From: Edolisoma coerulescens | Lineage: Eukaryota; Chordata; Aves; Passeriformes; Campephagidae | DNA: 64,000 nucleotides | Direction: 5' to 3' | NCBI GenBank assembly: GCA_013397115.1 | Contig: VWZW01000879.1 | Coordinates: 248,390-312,389 of the forward strand | Shown here: one piece after another, positions 24,965 to 38,742 of the stretch | How the letters are laid out: each line of letters begins with the position of its first letter | How positions within the stretch are numbered: position 1 is the stretch's first letter | Position numbers and translations under genes: made by a program | The notes under the pieces: model-generated | What the model saw: the letters and a program-made list of their open reading frames with translations, nothing else | Databases searched by the model: none | What the model was told of the DNA's origin: nothing

Positions 24965-27900
24965 CTGAAAAGAAAATAAAGTAGATTGGATCAGGAAACC
25001 AGCACAAGAAGTGAGAGCAAGTAGAAAAACAAAACTGGAAATAAAACCTACTCAAAACAGAATCTCGTCACTGGAGCATGTTAACAAATCACACATCTCT
25101 ACAAAATGTGCAGTTGTAGAAAGTGAATGGTTTTTATCAGTGTCATTAAGAGTACAGTCTTACATATTGAATGTTTATTCATAGGCTAATAAGTGATATA
25201 TGAGAATATGTGACTCTCATTTCACATTGAATTTGCACCACAAGAAACTTGAATAAATTAAATTTTACTTTGAGAACTTCTGTATGACAATGGCAATCTG
25301 TTTATTGGGGGAAACATGGAAAAAAATAAACAGCACTCCATTAGTATACTTCATAACAGTAATGCAACACTTTACCTTTTTTTTCCCACTCTGACACTTT
25401 ATCAGTGTGTCTCAGCACTTTCAACATCACATTATTTGTCCTTTTTTATTACACTAGTGAGGTAATTGAAGAGCAAGGGAATAGTGTAAAGGACAGTACA
25501 CAGTGTATAAACAGACTGAGCACTGGTGTTTTGTCTTTGTTCAGTGCACAGATTTACAGAGCAGTGTTCAGTGTGCAGTTCAGACAGCACCCCATGAAAA
25601 CTATTTGTTTTCTTTATCATTGTGATACCTAACTGTTCTACAAATGGTGCTTACTTAATTTGCACAACACCCTGTGGTGAGGAAGTATTACCACCTTTAT
25701 TTACAAGGGAGAACCTGACTCATAAGAGTTAAGTATCCACTTGAGATGTTCAGTTTGAGAGACGTATCTCCCTCAACATCACTTCTAAGAGTACTTAAAA
25801 TGATGAAGGACTTCAGCTACGTAAAGGATTAAATCCATTGACTGTTTGCATCCAGGATCAGACTTCTGCAAATCAGATCACAGGGTCTAAAGTCACAGAA
25901 AAATAAAATGGGGAACAGGCCATTGGTGGCCACATGTGGGAAGCTGGGCTTAAATAACTCATTCCAGCTCACACAGGAACTCATGGGCAGGAGATTTAAT
26001 TCCTCAGCATTCCCTTGCATGAGTTCAGTCCTTCCCTTCTTTCCATTAGCTGCTCTCTGAGAACTGCACCTATCAGCAAGGCAGTAATTTATGGGACTGG
26101 ATGACATGAAGTCCCATATTTGTTAAGGCTGCGAAGGGCAGTTTTATCTAGAGTTTGTCTGCATCATGCTACTAATTGGGAAGAGCACATGGGTCAGCTT
26201 TAAGTCTACAAAAACAGAACCTTCTTGTTTGGGAATTACCTAATGTTGAAAATGAAAGAGAGAGAGAGAGAATTTGTAAAAGTGGGGCAGATGAAGTCCA
26301 GATATAACAGGGAAATTGGGGTAGGGAAAGGACAGAACACTCTCCAAAAACATAGTGAGGATGACTCATGGGGAGATGCTGGCTCATGACAGAGGGCTGC
26401 AGCTGGGAAAAGACCTGAACTATACAAAGTTGCTAAGGCATCACAGCTTATGTGGATTTCCTGCCCTTTAAACAAATATTTAACCACCTCTCCAGCTTCC
26501 TCTGCTGGCTTTTCAAAACTGATTTTTAGAAGCGGCAGGAATATGACACTGAAAAGACTGAAAATGTTTGAACACCTTCCGAAGCAAATTTGAAACAACT
26601 TAAAGGTGTCTCTCAGAAGTGCAGAGACGCATAAGGCAAGCAGTCAAGTTATGCAATTAACCCGGGGCTGTGGTCCCCTAGCCCATCTTTGGACAATTTT
26701 AGTCACTGTCTGCTGCTTTACACTTTCTGATCTCATCCAGCCAGACGCTCATGACCTTGCTTGGTGTTTCTGTTACCCTTTGCACTTGGCTGCAGCTACA
26801 GTAACTCTTCAGTTGGACAGAATTAAAGGAGTACCTGTCTAGGTTATTATTTTAGAAACTGTTATTTTATTGTTGCAAGAAATATACCATTCTAGGTGTC
26901 TGCCATTCATGTCTGTTTAAGACCTACATGGTTAAAATACACAGAGTCTGACAGCGTATCTCCTCTATAAAAGAGAAGATATCATTCCACTCAGACAAAG
27001 CCACTCTGGAACATGAACATAACATACAGAAGGAAGACGACTGGGTGAAGGCATTTAGAAGAAAGGGAGCATAGGTGTTTCCTAAGGCCTGCAAGGAGGA
27101 CTAAGAAGGGAGATCTTTTCAGATTATCACTGAGAAAAGGCTCTTTAATTCACAGAAGAGCTCAGCAGAGATTGTATGGGGAACAACAACTACTTATCAC
27201 AGGAGAGATGCATATTCTCCCCGATTCTACAGGAATTCAGAAGGCACCACCAGCCACACATTTATTCACAAAATTACTTCCACTGTCCAGCAGAAGCTTT
27301 CTGAGGATGGTTAGTATGAGAGCTGCAGCGAAGGACTCAAACTGCAATCAGAATTGCAGAGATCAGGTTTAGACCTGATTTAAATCTCTTGAGCTGACTT
27401 CCTTTTCTGAATTTGAAATGGCTTTCACCGAAGTTATTAAAAAGATGCACTGGCTGCTGAGGAAGTTGAATCAGAATTCTTATAAACACAATCTCCTTTT
27501 CAATTTAAATCTTTCTAACAGTGTTTCAGTAGGCACCTTTATAATCTGCATATTTAGGTCTTTATTTAGCATTAATGTATTAGGTAAATTTAAAAATAAA
27601 TTTCCATATACATCTATATGCAAGGTGGTATGTGCTAACATTGGTTATGTACTACATATGGGCACATGTCTGTGCATGTGTACTCAAAAACACTTATGTT
27701 CTGAATATTAAATATATAAACCTTGAATTTTTGAGCTTAGTATTTTTCCACTTTATCCACATCATCACATTTCTTTTCACTATGAAAGCACTGTGTTAGT
27801 ACTCAAAAGTAAGACTAAACCACAGTCTTAAGAACAAATACACTATTTGAATTATACAAACAAAAGACAATGAATAAAGACAGACCTGAGGAAAAAGACT

Positions 27901-28047
27901 GAATTCTATGAAGAAAAAAATTCAGTCATTAAGTACTTTTAAGAAAAGTCCACCTTTGTAAGTACAATCCCACTTACATGTTCAGTTTAATACATTTGCC
28001 ACACATATACATGGATTATAGAGTACCTGTTTTATTGAAGTACTTAC
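24965..28047 (-). other. CCR6: CCR6 5' intron (inferred)
   Basis: About 3.1 kb, AT-rich. It has a short (AG)7 run at 26257-26270 and no recognised exon or repeat family. Confidence 0.45.
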
Positions 28048-28156
28048 CCGATTTGAAAATCGTCTGAAGGCCAGGTGAAAGAGGTTGTGTGATTCTTTTA
28101 AAGTCTATTTTGGCTGCCTCAAGCACATCTACCATCAGCCTCAACAGAAGTACCCT
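28048..28156 (-). other. CCR6: Candidate non-coding 5' exon of CCR6
   Basis: 109 nt between TTTTCTAAATTAG and GTAAGTAC on the minus strand. It contains an ATG, but its frame does not join the receptor frame, so it would be 5' UTR or carry an upstream ORF. Mammalian CCR6 also has non-coding first exons. Support is splice signals and position only. Confidence 0.45.
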
Positions 28157-30525
28157 CTAATTTAGAAAACAAGAAATAACAGCATTAGTTAAAGGTACAG
28201 AGTTAAATTGAAATAACCACCACTTCCTCCTCACAAGCAACAGAAGTAATCTGGTTTTTTATGTAAAGGAAAATGTTTCTGTGCTGAAAACATGCAAATA
28301 TTTTACTAATTTACTTATTAGTCTACCTATGTAATGATATTATTTTTTAAATAATCAAGCTAGAATTAGAATCATAAAAAGCAGGGTGTTAATTGCCATT
28401 GTGCTCAGAACACGTCCTGAATGATGACCTGGTTTTGCAGAGGGTGCACTTAATACCACACAGATGAGTAGTTTCAACATCAATCATTTAAATCAAAAAG
28501 ACTGCTTAGAGTAAAACTGTGAAATGAGACAAGTAATAACTACCAAATTGATTAGTAGCTGTTTTAGAAGAAAAAAACCCCAATAATCTGTTACATGTTA
28601 AGGTGCACATAACCCAAAAGTTTGTCCTGATCTGCTAACACAAAATGAGTAAATGCAGGTAAATAAGTAAAATGTGGTTGTATTTGCCTGTTTGGCACAA
28701 ACATTTGCTCTTCATGCTGCTCAGTTGCTAAAGTTAGTTGGAACTAGACATGAAAATATTTCCTTTCATGATTCCTGATTTTTAAAACCTAGAAATGTTT
28801 CTTTTCCAGACCTTGGTTCTGAACACAACTTAGATGTTTGCATTAGCAGGAAGGGAAAAAAAAAAAAGAAAAAAGCCTCATAAACTCGCCTCTTTGAACT
28901 CCTGATTTATTTTAGAAATTGAGTTTGTGGTCTTATTAGAGACGCCATACGGCATAAATACAGACAGTCTTGTAAGATCCTAAGATATGATTAAATTAAT
29001 AGAACACTGGACCTAAAGAAATGCAGGATGATAGATGTTCTGCTCACTCATCTTTTATTCTAAACTGATCATAGCTCAGTAGCAGTGCCTCCGAAGGGGC
29101 TTAAACTTGGTGCTTCTTTCCGCTGACCACACCCAGTGAATGAAACAAAAATGCTGCCTGGTGTCAAAAGGAGAACTGATACTTTTAAAGCACCATGTTG
29201 TAATGGTTCATAATCTTTTAAGCAGGCACATGACATCTTCTCAATGGCACATTTTCATAGGATCCAAGACTTCAGCTATAACCAAACCCATTTGCGTGGG
29301 ACAACACAGAGATTCCTGAAAGCCCTGAAATGAGAGTCTTGTTTTACCTAAATGTGCATGCATATGTGGTGCATGCATGTTTTGATTGTTGCTGCTGAAC
29401 AGCAATCTTCACTGTTTGATGCATACAAAGCAAAAAAGTGTGAAATCTATCTGTGACTCAAATGACTTCAACAGGGTCACCATAAGATTAATTTGGCCTC
29501 CTTATTGCTGTTTGGACTAAACCACTCCCTGTCCTCACAGATCTGGAGCAGGTTATGATTAAATCCATAACATAGTTAAGCACTTGAAAATGGTTTTATT
29601 TTAATAGAAGTTCAGTAATATGGAGGAAAGAAGGTGTGTGAGTTTCAGTGCAGAGATGAGGAGGTGAAGACAGAAGTCATTGTGAATCTTTCAAGACATC
29701 CGTAGTCACAACAGTGAAGTACTTTTCACTCTGTTATTTATTATTTTATAATTCATAACAATTTCCATCATTAAAACTTCACAGGTTTTCAGGCCATCCT
29801 TTGAACCTTTGCTAAAAGGGGCTTTGACTTTTCTTTTGACTACATTTTTGTGCGGTTTTGCTTACTTGTTATTTGCATGGCAAATTGTAGGAATGGAAAT
29901 CATCTAATTAACTCGAGATGAGGCTTGTAAGATATTTTCCAGACTTTCTTAGAAAGAAAATACAAGCTTCATCTTGAAATCTCCTGTCCCTCAAGTTCTG
30001 CAAGGCATGGTATGTTTACTCTTGATAAACTGAGGTGCACGTACCCTTTGTAGTAACATAGCTATATATAACAGCATCGATCCTGTTTACAGAGACCTCC
30101 CTTCCTGTAAACACTGCCTGAAGAAAACCATGATTCCTGTTCACAGTCCCTGACAGTTTGAAACAAGGGCTCAAACTCTGTTAAAATCAGCAAACTCAGA
30201 GTAGGAACACATTATTTTGGTAATGGAATTTGCTGATATGTCATTGGGGGATATCTCACTGAAGCATTTCTAGTGCTTCTTTCTCATAACTTTGGGAGTG
30301 AAGAGATGGACCTGTGTCTTGGAAAGCAAACTTCATTACACAAAGGCAAACCTAACACATGGCAGTCATGTAACCAGCAAATAATGAGTAACAGAAGTAG
30401 AATATCCTTCTCCATTACAAGAACATCTGTGACTTTAAACCACCAAGTCCATCACGATTGTCATACATATTTGGACAAGCACTTCTAGTAACAGCTTTCA
30501 ACATCTCTCTCAGACAACAACTTAC
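28157..30525 (-). other. CCR6: Possible second CCR6 5' intron
   Basis: About 2.4 kb without recognisable exons or repeats, apart from an A-rich run near 28857-28875. Confidence 0.35.
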
Positions 30526-30546
30526 CTTTGGAATACCAAGATTAGC
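30526..30546 (-). other. CCR6: Possible 21-nt non-coding exon upstream of CCR6
   Basis: TTTCTTCACAG, then 21 nt, then GTAAGTTG on the minus strand. The signals are good but the length is very short; it could be chance. Confidence 0.25.
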
Positions 30547-30835
30547 CTGTGAAGAAACTGAATATTATCAACATAGTTCCATGGAATGAGAGTCATCAAA
30601 ATATAGATCAGCTTTTTAATGGCTAATTAAAAGATAAATCAGAGTTTTAGTTGATCCTTTACAAAACCAACTGCTCACCTTGTTCCATAATCAGGTGCTT
30701 TCTAATTTAAATGTATCTTGTGCTTTTAGTCTGTAATATATCCAATATCCAGCATAAATAACAGTCTTTCAGAAGGTGAAGAATTCACCGTTCAGTGAAT
30801 TCCGAAGTTAACACAAGGTAACTAGTACAACTTAC

Positions 30836-30960
30836 CTTTTCAACACAGTTTCTTACAGTCAGTCAGCCTTCTTTACAGATGCTTTGTGCTTCACCTTCAT
30901 GCCGTGGCAAGTGGAAAGAATTTGCTCTTTTTCACACAACTATTTGGTAATCTGCGTGTT
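30836..30960 (-). other. CCR6: Possible first exon of CCR6 (end at donor GTAAGTTG)
   Basis: GTTGAAAAG before GTAAGTTG at 30835 marks a good donor with no clear acceptor just upstream, as expected for a first exon. The upper limit given is a guess; no TATA box or CpG island is seen here. Confidence 0.3.
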
Positions 30961-33900
30961 AGACAGTTTTGTTTCATATGTTAGAGCTCTGAAAGGAAAT
31001 CTGCTCTCGCTTAACTAATATGGTCATTGTGGTTTCTCAAATCTCACCACATGTTAGTTTTCTGCCACCATTAATTAAGGTAGAAAATATTTAAAGATAA
31101 GGAAAACAAAGCTATTGTCTGAGTTGTTCCAGAATCCACATGTTTCTTCTGGAATGACCAGTATGTTGCCTTTTTTAATTCTTAAAGAAAGGCAGCATGC
31201 ACCCCTATGCTCTTCCATCTGGCTTTCATGTTCCTTCAGTTAAATTTACATCAGTCTAATCTAATTCAAAAATCTAGCCGTCAGCTGAGGTTCTAGTCTC
31301 TTCATCATTCTTTTGGACTATAAAATGTAAATTATACATTTACATTCAAGCTGTTTATGTTAGCCATTTAATTTTTTCATCATGACCACCCTACATTGTC
31401 AATATATATGTTTTTCTCACTAATTCTATCAAAATTTCCTTCTTTTGTTTGCATCTGGCTTTTCACTCCTTGTCAAACATTTTTGCTGGTTTTGGTATTT
31501 CTGTCTTTAGTTTTTTGTTCTCCCTATTTCTTCCTCTTTCTTTGTTCAGCTTTTATAAATTTCTCTTATTCCCATATCTTATTGTCTTTATAATTTCTCT
31601 TCAGCATTACATTTTGTAATACCACTCACTTCCTTCCCCTTTTGATCATTTTTGTTCCCATTTTCAACCTCATTCCCATCTACTTCTATTATCCCCTTGT
31701 CATATGCATCCCTCCTCTCACATTACGAGGTATCAGTGACTGATATCTGTCCCACACTGACTGGCATCCATCAATGGTTTTATCACTTGATCACCTCTGT
31801 CAAACCAGTCAGGGAAGACAGAGCCCTCCTAAAGGCCTTCTACAGGGTTTTTTTTCCACAGGAGCAAAGAGGGCTCAGGGATTAAATGGGTAGCAGCAGT
31901 AAACAGAGCATTTGGGAAGGAGAGGGCCTGCACAGTCAGTGCTTAGGTGTCGCCTCTAGCCAGAGGTATGATTGCATTTGTAAGGCACCACAATCCATCA
32001 CTTTCCTTCCACCAGTGCACTCGATGTTTATCTTGAAAATTAAGCGAGACTGAAAAAAAACCTGATGGGAAACAGTTTGCTGGTCATGGTAAAGATTCAG
32101 ATGTGAATTCTTGTCAGACTAAACATGGAATTTCTGAAGGAGGAGCACAGTCATACTCAGAGCACTCCTCTGCTTCACTGCAGCATCACTTCTTAGAACC
32201 AGGTGAGCTCATAGTGGGCCTGAGTTCCAGAAAGAAGCATGAAGAGCAGTAAGTGTAGCCTCCTGTTGATAATCACTGACTTCAGAGAACCTGGTTAATT
32301 AGATTTTATTCTATTGGAGAAAATGTTGATAAACCAAAATTGTAAAAAAATATTATCAGATTTTTGATGGAAATTTTTGTAGCAAAAATGCTAGTTTATA
32401 AAATGCACCAAGATGCACAGCTGAGTAATTACATGCTTGTTTATGTTTCTATTCTCTTTTTTAAACTCAGCTTATCAGTCAGGCTAGGTTTCCTAGCTTT
32501 GGACAGAGAAAGTAGGCAGTCAGTAATGTCATTCCATGGTCTAAGATCTCGCAGTTGTTTAGACAGAAGAAGGAATAGAAATCATAAGGAACAACAGCTC
32601 CCACAAGACATAAGACCAGCCTTTTCCAATTAACACACTTCAATTTTTCATCAAAATGTTTCTGGGATAGCTAAAGGCATTCTGAAGAAAAGATCTAGTT
32701 TGTTGAAATTATGGGGTTTTGACTTTAAGAAAAAAACCTTTTCTAGATTATGCTGTATTTGGTCTGTTTCTTACTATTCCCTTTTGACTGCTTATCTTAA
32801 AAAGGTTTAAGAACCATTTCTGGTGAAAGCTTCTCCCCTCGTTATGTCAGAAGTAATGCCTTACAGTGATGAACAGAATAATACAATCCTTTTACTGCCA
32901 AGGGACAACTGAGTGAAGATGCCAGGCACTTGTAATCTCACATATCTACCTTCTCAGCCCACAAGAAGCTGTTTCATAGATCAGAAAATATATGTTTGTT
33001 CCTGAAATACCAGGAAAGAAAGTGTAACAAAAGTCACAGTCCCTTATTTAAGGGCTTAAGATCATATTCTCATTAAAGTGGATCTGAATTTCTTTAAGTT
33101 AAGTGTATCACTTCAAAGAAGACATAATATTGCAAAATATTTCCAAATAACTGCTGCTTTCTGAAGTCAATGGTCTACTGCAAGAAAGTCCTGCTGAGTT
33201 GTCTGCCAGCGTTTGAATAATTTATGTTAGGCAGTAGAAGACAAGTAAATTTTGATGCCAGAAAAGTTGCACACACGAGACAAAGATACAAGCAGAGTTA
33301 AGTATGCAGTTGCTGACATAATTTCTATGGTTTTGATCCTGTAGTCAGACCATACCCATTGTGGTAATGTTTTTTTATTGCTTGACTCAGTCACTCACCC
33401 TCTGTTTCATGTCTCATTGGAATAACTACCAAAGTAGTTTCTCAGAGCGCGTCATCACTCTGTACTCCCAAGCATTTACATTTTAACATTAATATGTTGA
33501 ATTCAGTGACCTGATTTCTTTTTAGACTTGTACTTTCTTCATATGACTGTTTTTTTACGAGAGACCCACACCATGGAATGCCCCAATCCCATCTCTCCAG
33601 CACTGGGCTTCATGGCCTGAGTAAGAGCTAAAGAGAGTTTAAAAATTGTTTATACACCTAATGGTGCAACTGAATGTGCAGTATGGAAGTTTCAAGGCAT
33701 CTGTGATCCCAGCTCCCACCTAAAACCACAGGTGATGAAATGGAAGAATGAAGTTTGAACCGGTGTCTGTAAAATATGCAGTCCCTGTGTTGGCCGGATA
33801 CAGATCAGAGAGGATTTCTTTCCTCCTGAGGGACCAAGTTACAGTGTGTGCCTTTCAGCACGTGAACTGTGATTTTGCTGACTGCATAGACCAACTGGAG

Positions 33901-34579
33901 GTGTTGGCTGGCCACTTCAATGAGACAATGACTCCTTCATTTTACATCTTTACAACAGTGCAGGCTGTAACCACTAACCACACCGATGATCTGAGGCTAC
34001 CCAGAGAGAAACTGCCACAAGAGATTGCTCTGCAAGGAGGGAAATATCCTTCCAGGTCTTCTGGACAGGAGGAATTACCGCTCCTATACAGTCACTACTG
34101 AGATGCCACTTGTGTAGGCTGGTGTAGGAAGGAAGTTGTGTCCTAATCGCACATCCTCTCTATGGTCAGATATTAATCAGTGAGATAATCAAGCACGTTT
34201 AAATCATTTTGCTTCTAATAAGTTTTAAATGTTTCGGGCACTTAACTTTCACAGCAGAAGAGTGGCACCATGATCCCTTTAGGGCATTGAGTGTAACCAT
34301 TAATTTCTGTGTGGATCAGGAGGAAAAGGAAATGCACAGTGCTGCGTTGTGCCAAGCAGATGACAGGGAGAGTAGTTGCTGACACAGGGTCCTCTGCTGG
34401 ACCTCCACAACTAACACATCTGTCTGAATTCATGTTGCAGCAGATAGGTAACCTTTCACTTCCCTTCTAAGAGTGGGCAGCTGCTGTTATCGTTTCATCT
34501 CTAGGTCTTTATGCACGCAGTCACTGGTGGCTGGGACTTTGATAACATTGATTTTTCCACTGTGGTTTCAGAGGTGGTG

Positions 34580-34608
34580 AAAAAAAAGTAAAAAAAAGTA
34601 AAAAAAAG
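34580..34608 (+). repeat. Tandem repeat of AAAAAAAGTA (10 bp, about three copies)
   Basis: Two perfect units and a partial third in a row. Confidence 0.85.
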
Positions 34609-34986
34609 AAGTAACAGGAGACACATTACTCAATGTTTGCTCACAGGAGCCACAAATTGGCAACTGCAGTTGATTAATTTTGTGCTACACAGAGAATGCA
34701 AGCATACACATCCATTCCTGAGGGATGATGGGTTTGTTTCCATAAATATAGTCTAGCCTGCACAAAGACAGGGCCTTGCTAATGCTGTGGGGCAGATATG
34801 TTAGGGAATCAAGCAGCACAGCTAAATCTACTGAAATCAATACGAAGCAACGACAGCCTAGAGAGTGAAGAACAGTAGATGGTTAGCCCAGTTACCCAGG
34901 TATAACTGTCCTGGTGACACCAGGGGCACAAAGGGGCAGGTCAGAAATGTAGGCATTCTGGCACTGATTTGAACTCCAGCGCTGGG

Positions 34987-35385
34987 TGGTGGGTTGACCC
35001 TGGCTGGATGCCAGGTGCCCATCAAAGCTATTCTATCACTCCCCTCCTCAAATGGACAGAGGAGTGAAAATAGAGTGAAAGGCTCATGAGCTGAGGTAAG
35101 GGCAAGGAGAGATCACTCACTAATTGCTTAACCTGGACATCTCTAGAGCTGCTATATTCTCTCATATATTCTTATTCTTCTCTTCTTTATCTGTCATTGC
35201 TCTTGTGAAGGTTTTTCTCCCCCCTTCTTAACTATGTTATCCCAGAGGCTCTGCTACCATCACTGATAGACTTGGCCTTGACCAGCAGTGCAGCTGTCTT
35301 GGAGCTTCTGGCATTGGGTCTGTCAGACACAGGGGAAGCTGTAGCATCTCCTACCCACCTCTACCAAAACTTTGCTATACAAACC
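34987..35385 (-). mobile_element. ERVL-type LTR with large internal deletion
   Basis: Read on the minus strand it follows the LTR at 19543-20634: GTTTTGGTAGAGGTGGG, TGTCTGACAGACCCAATG and GGCCAAGTCTATCAGTGATG, then a jump from AATATATGAGAGAA to CAATTAGTGAGTGATCTCTC, then GAGGAGGGGAGTGATAGA and the end GGTCAACCCACCA. It is about 400 bp against about 1.1 kb for the other copy; all of the middle repeat block is missing. No internal retroviral genes are attached. End positions are good to about 10 bases. Confidence 0.78.
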
Positions 35386-35574
35386 AAATATAACCTTGAA
35401 AATCAGAAACTTGTTTATGGCTTTCAGCCTTGTCAAGGAAACTTCTTCATCTGAAGCAAGACTTTTTAACAGGTCTCTCAGTGTATCTTCCTTACCCAGT
35501 GCAAAGCTATGCCAGATAGCTCAGGTGGCAGAAGCAGTAGAGCCCCCAAAGGATCTGTTCCTCTTGCTCCAAGT

Positions 35575-35722
35575 TAGATTACTTTTGATGCCAGCCCAAG
35601 CACCTTGCTCATCTCTTCATGGCATTGCCCCTGCTTGTTGCAGGGGGATTGGACTAGATAACCTTTGAAGGCCCCTTCCAAACCAAACTATTCCATGATT
35701 CTATAATTATATGACTGTGTTG
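35575..35722 (+). repeat. CR1 LINE 3' end
   Basis: TGCAGGGGGATTGGACTAGA, CCCCTTCCAAACCAAACTAT and TTCCATGATTCTATAATTAT give the CR1 3' end with its octamer tail on the plus strand. The region left of about 35600 is less certain. Confidence 0.85.
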
Positions 35723-36929
35723 TGTGGCACAAACATGATCTTTACTGAGGGGGAAAGGTATATATGTCTGTGAGGACACACTTGAGAAAGCTGGCAACTG
35801 ATTGCTACCCACAGTTCTTTCTCCCCAGGATGTTTTGGTTGCCTCCACTGCTGAGATTTTGAAAAGTGAACTAGTATTAACCACGTCCTGCTTCACTGCG
35901 TCTTCCTCCCACTTCCTTGCCTAGGCTTGACAGGCATCTAAATTTGCCCTGGTCTATCACTCATCCCCAGTGGGCTCTCACTACTCTGAAGCTTTAGTTC
36001 CTGTTCCAGGAATCACCACCTAAATGCTGACTGGGACACCCTCACCAGGATCTGCTGCTGCTCCCCATTGCTGCTCTCTGTGGTCTCACACAAAACCTGC
36101 TTCCTCCTACAAAGACGACCATCTGACATATAGGTTTCTTTCTCTCGCCTTCAAAATATTCCTTCTGTCCATGTTCAACGGACCTCACCAGTCCGAGTCT
36201 GGAGTCAGGATCACAACTCAGCTGGTAATATTTGGGACAGCACTCTTGTTCTTTCATTACTTCACGGGCACAATAATCCTGTTGCCATTTCCAAGCTCAT
36301 TTTCTCCCAAAACACCTCTGACCATTGCTGCCTGAAATGCTGAAGTGAGACCTGGCCCAGCTAGTCATTTCCTTCTACCTGCAGCTACTTGTAGGGGCAG
36401 AGGTGCTTCTCCTCTGCACCTTTTGTCCATTTGTCTCAAGCATATCTGCTCCCTGTTCAATCCAGAGTGCCAGGACGAAGTGTCCTGACTCTCAAGGCAC
36501 ACACCACAAGAAACATTTACCAGACAACCTCAGTATCAAATATACAAAACCAGAATCCAAAAGGGTAATTGGCTTCTCAAAGCAGTGTTGGGTCCACGAG
36601 GTTTGTGTAATCTGTTCCTTGACTTCTCAACATTAGTGTGCAGGAACAGGGTCAACATGCCCACAGCTAACCACTGCACGGCATTTAACGCTGCAGCACG
36701 GGCTCTTCAGCCTCTCCTGAACCGGGGAAGGTCTCACACTAGTGAGGTATTTAGACCTCTGACTACTTAATGCGTGGATAAAGGTGGTTTTTAGCCTGGT
36801 TTTAAGAGACAGTCGGGCCAACATGTCAGCTGCCACAGACACCTTCTCCTGGGCTCTGGCACCTGCCTTTCTCTCCTTGTGACCGTCTTAGCTTGGCAAA
36901 AGAACAGAAAAGTGTTCATTCTCTTTCTT

Positions 36930-36992
36930 TGTTGTTTTATGCTGTGTTTTGTTGGTTTGTTTGTTTTTTGGGTTTGTTTGGTTGGTTTTTTT
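36930..36992 (+). repeat. T/G-rich low-complexity tract
   Basis: TTTGTTTG, GGTTTG and TTGGTT units over about 60 bases; a simple sequence tract. Confidence 0.6.
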
Positions 36993-37846
36993 AAAGTGAG
37001 GAATTTCCCTCGTGTTTAGCAAACCAACTCTTTCAGGAATCAGGTAAAAGCCAACAAAAAGAGCACAGACCTTGATCCTAAATACGACTGGGTCTAGCTT
37101 AACTCCTCTCCCTGTGCTTGTGGAACAAGGGTTCTTGGTGAGAATGTCACTCCCATCCGCAACCAAGAGGGAAGGTCTCACCCACATGGGTGAAGTTTGT
37201 CCACACTAACCCACAGTGACATGTAAAGCCTGGAAAGGATCCCCTAATCGTCACACTGATTGTGGAGGGAAAATGATGTCTTCCTGGCAGGACATGACGT
37301 GCCAGTGTGCCAGTCACTCCTGGGTCACCCTGCTGTAGCTGGCACAGAGCAGCCTATCCTTCAGGAAGGTCCTCCAGCCTGTCCAACAGAAAGACAATTC
37401 TGTTATGCTGACATCAAGACTGGCATTCACTGCCAAGCCAGGTCTCTGAGGATACCTTCATCACCCAGCTCCACAATGGGGTGTGTTCCTCATGTACAAG
37501 TTCACACAGCAACCTACTGTCACCCAGGGTGTGTCAAAGGGTTGTTTTCCTTTTTCCATTTTGACATATACAGGTGTTTACATGATGCAAACTTTACTTA
37601 CCATCTTTTGTGAGGATGGAGGGAAAATCTGCTTCCCCGTCATCAGGGTTTCAGCCTTCATGGCTAATAAAAAGAAAGATGTCATACCACTTCCCACAGC
37701 AAATGTAGACAGCAGGACCAGAGGAGTTTGTTCTCCTTCAGATGCTGCCAGAGCTGTCAGACCAACCTGATCCACACTCCCTCTGGCTTTAGGGTGGCTT
37801 GTATCCTTGTCAAAGAATCCTTGCTATTAATACTTCAGTGGGGCTA

Positions 37847-38362
37847 TGTACTAGTTTGAAAAACAAATCAGTGGGAGATCTCAAGTCAGAATTATAATTT
37901 AATAGAGAAATGAAAAAGAAAATAAACGCAATAGTACAAGAGCACTGACAGAGTCAGAATACAACCTGGCAGCAGTCCAGATGAAATGGTCCTGCTGAAG
38001 CAGTGATCCTGTAGGAAAGAAGGGTCTGGTCTTCACCTGAAGGTCTAAACAGTAGCTCTTGCCCTCTGGGAGTCCAGTAGGTAAGGGCTGTGTGTGCTGT
38101 TCCAAAAGCCCAGATTGTATCCAGGTGGGAATGTCTGTCTCCTCCCCCCTGGGCGGAGCATCTCACAATGGGATGAGGTAATTCTGTGAGTCATGCAGTG
38201 GGTTCTTGATGGCCCATTAAACAGAGATTAACTCCCTCCAGGGAGTTATCAGGATGAGTCATGATAGGAGATAACGAACATTGCCCCACCTGCTTTAACA
38301 GCTTGTGAAGATGATAATAGAAGACATGCTTTTGGTTACATCTTACATTGTAACCCAGGACA
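37847..38362 (-). repeat. 3' LTR of the deleted provirus
   Basis: TG...CA ends on the minus strand (TGTCCTGG to TAGTACA), about 516 bp. It contains CTCCGCCCAGGGGGGAGGAG (GC box, 38138-38157), which fits a promoter in an LTR. Confidence 0.75.
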
Positions 38363-38742
38363 TTATCCACCCCTTATTCTATTACCATCTACATCATACC
38401 CAAATCANTGATTCCGACGTGAGTTCGGAGTGAACACATTTTATACTCTATCTAATAGAATCGTATGTCAATCATTAATGACCCATTGTATTGTGAGCAG
38501 TTGGGCATGAGTTTCAGTTTCATTGTAATCATTCATGCATACACTGCAGGCCCCTACAAGTCTCCCTCTCACAATCATCCCCATGGTTCCTAAATAACCA
38601 TTGCATACCTTTAACACAGTGTAACGGTACTACCTATAGGCACACACACAGGTACAAAGTCACAAGATTTAACAGAAACAATGCTTATTCAGAGCCTATC
38701 TAAGTTATTACATTTCTAAAACATTTTAACCCTAGGCTAACA

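Noticed and set aside
28048..28156. Extra coding exon giving CCR6 a 29-residue longer N-tail
   Set aside because: The donor needs one more G than the in-frame join allows, so the frame breaks; the MNF exon at 24899 explains the start better.
33748..34101. Plus-strand frame of 117 codons
   Set aside because: Composition is fairly protein-like, but there are no splice signals, promoter or recognisable family, and it lies alone in a gene-free region.
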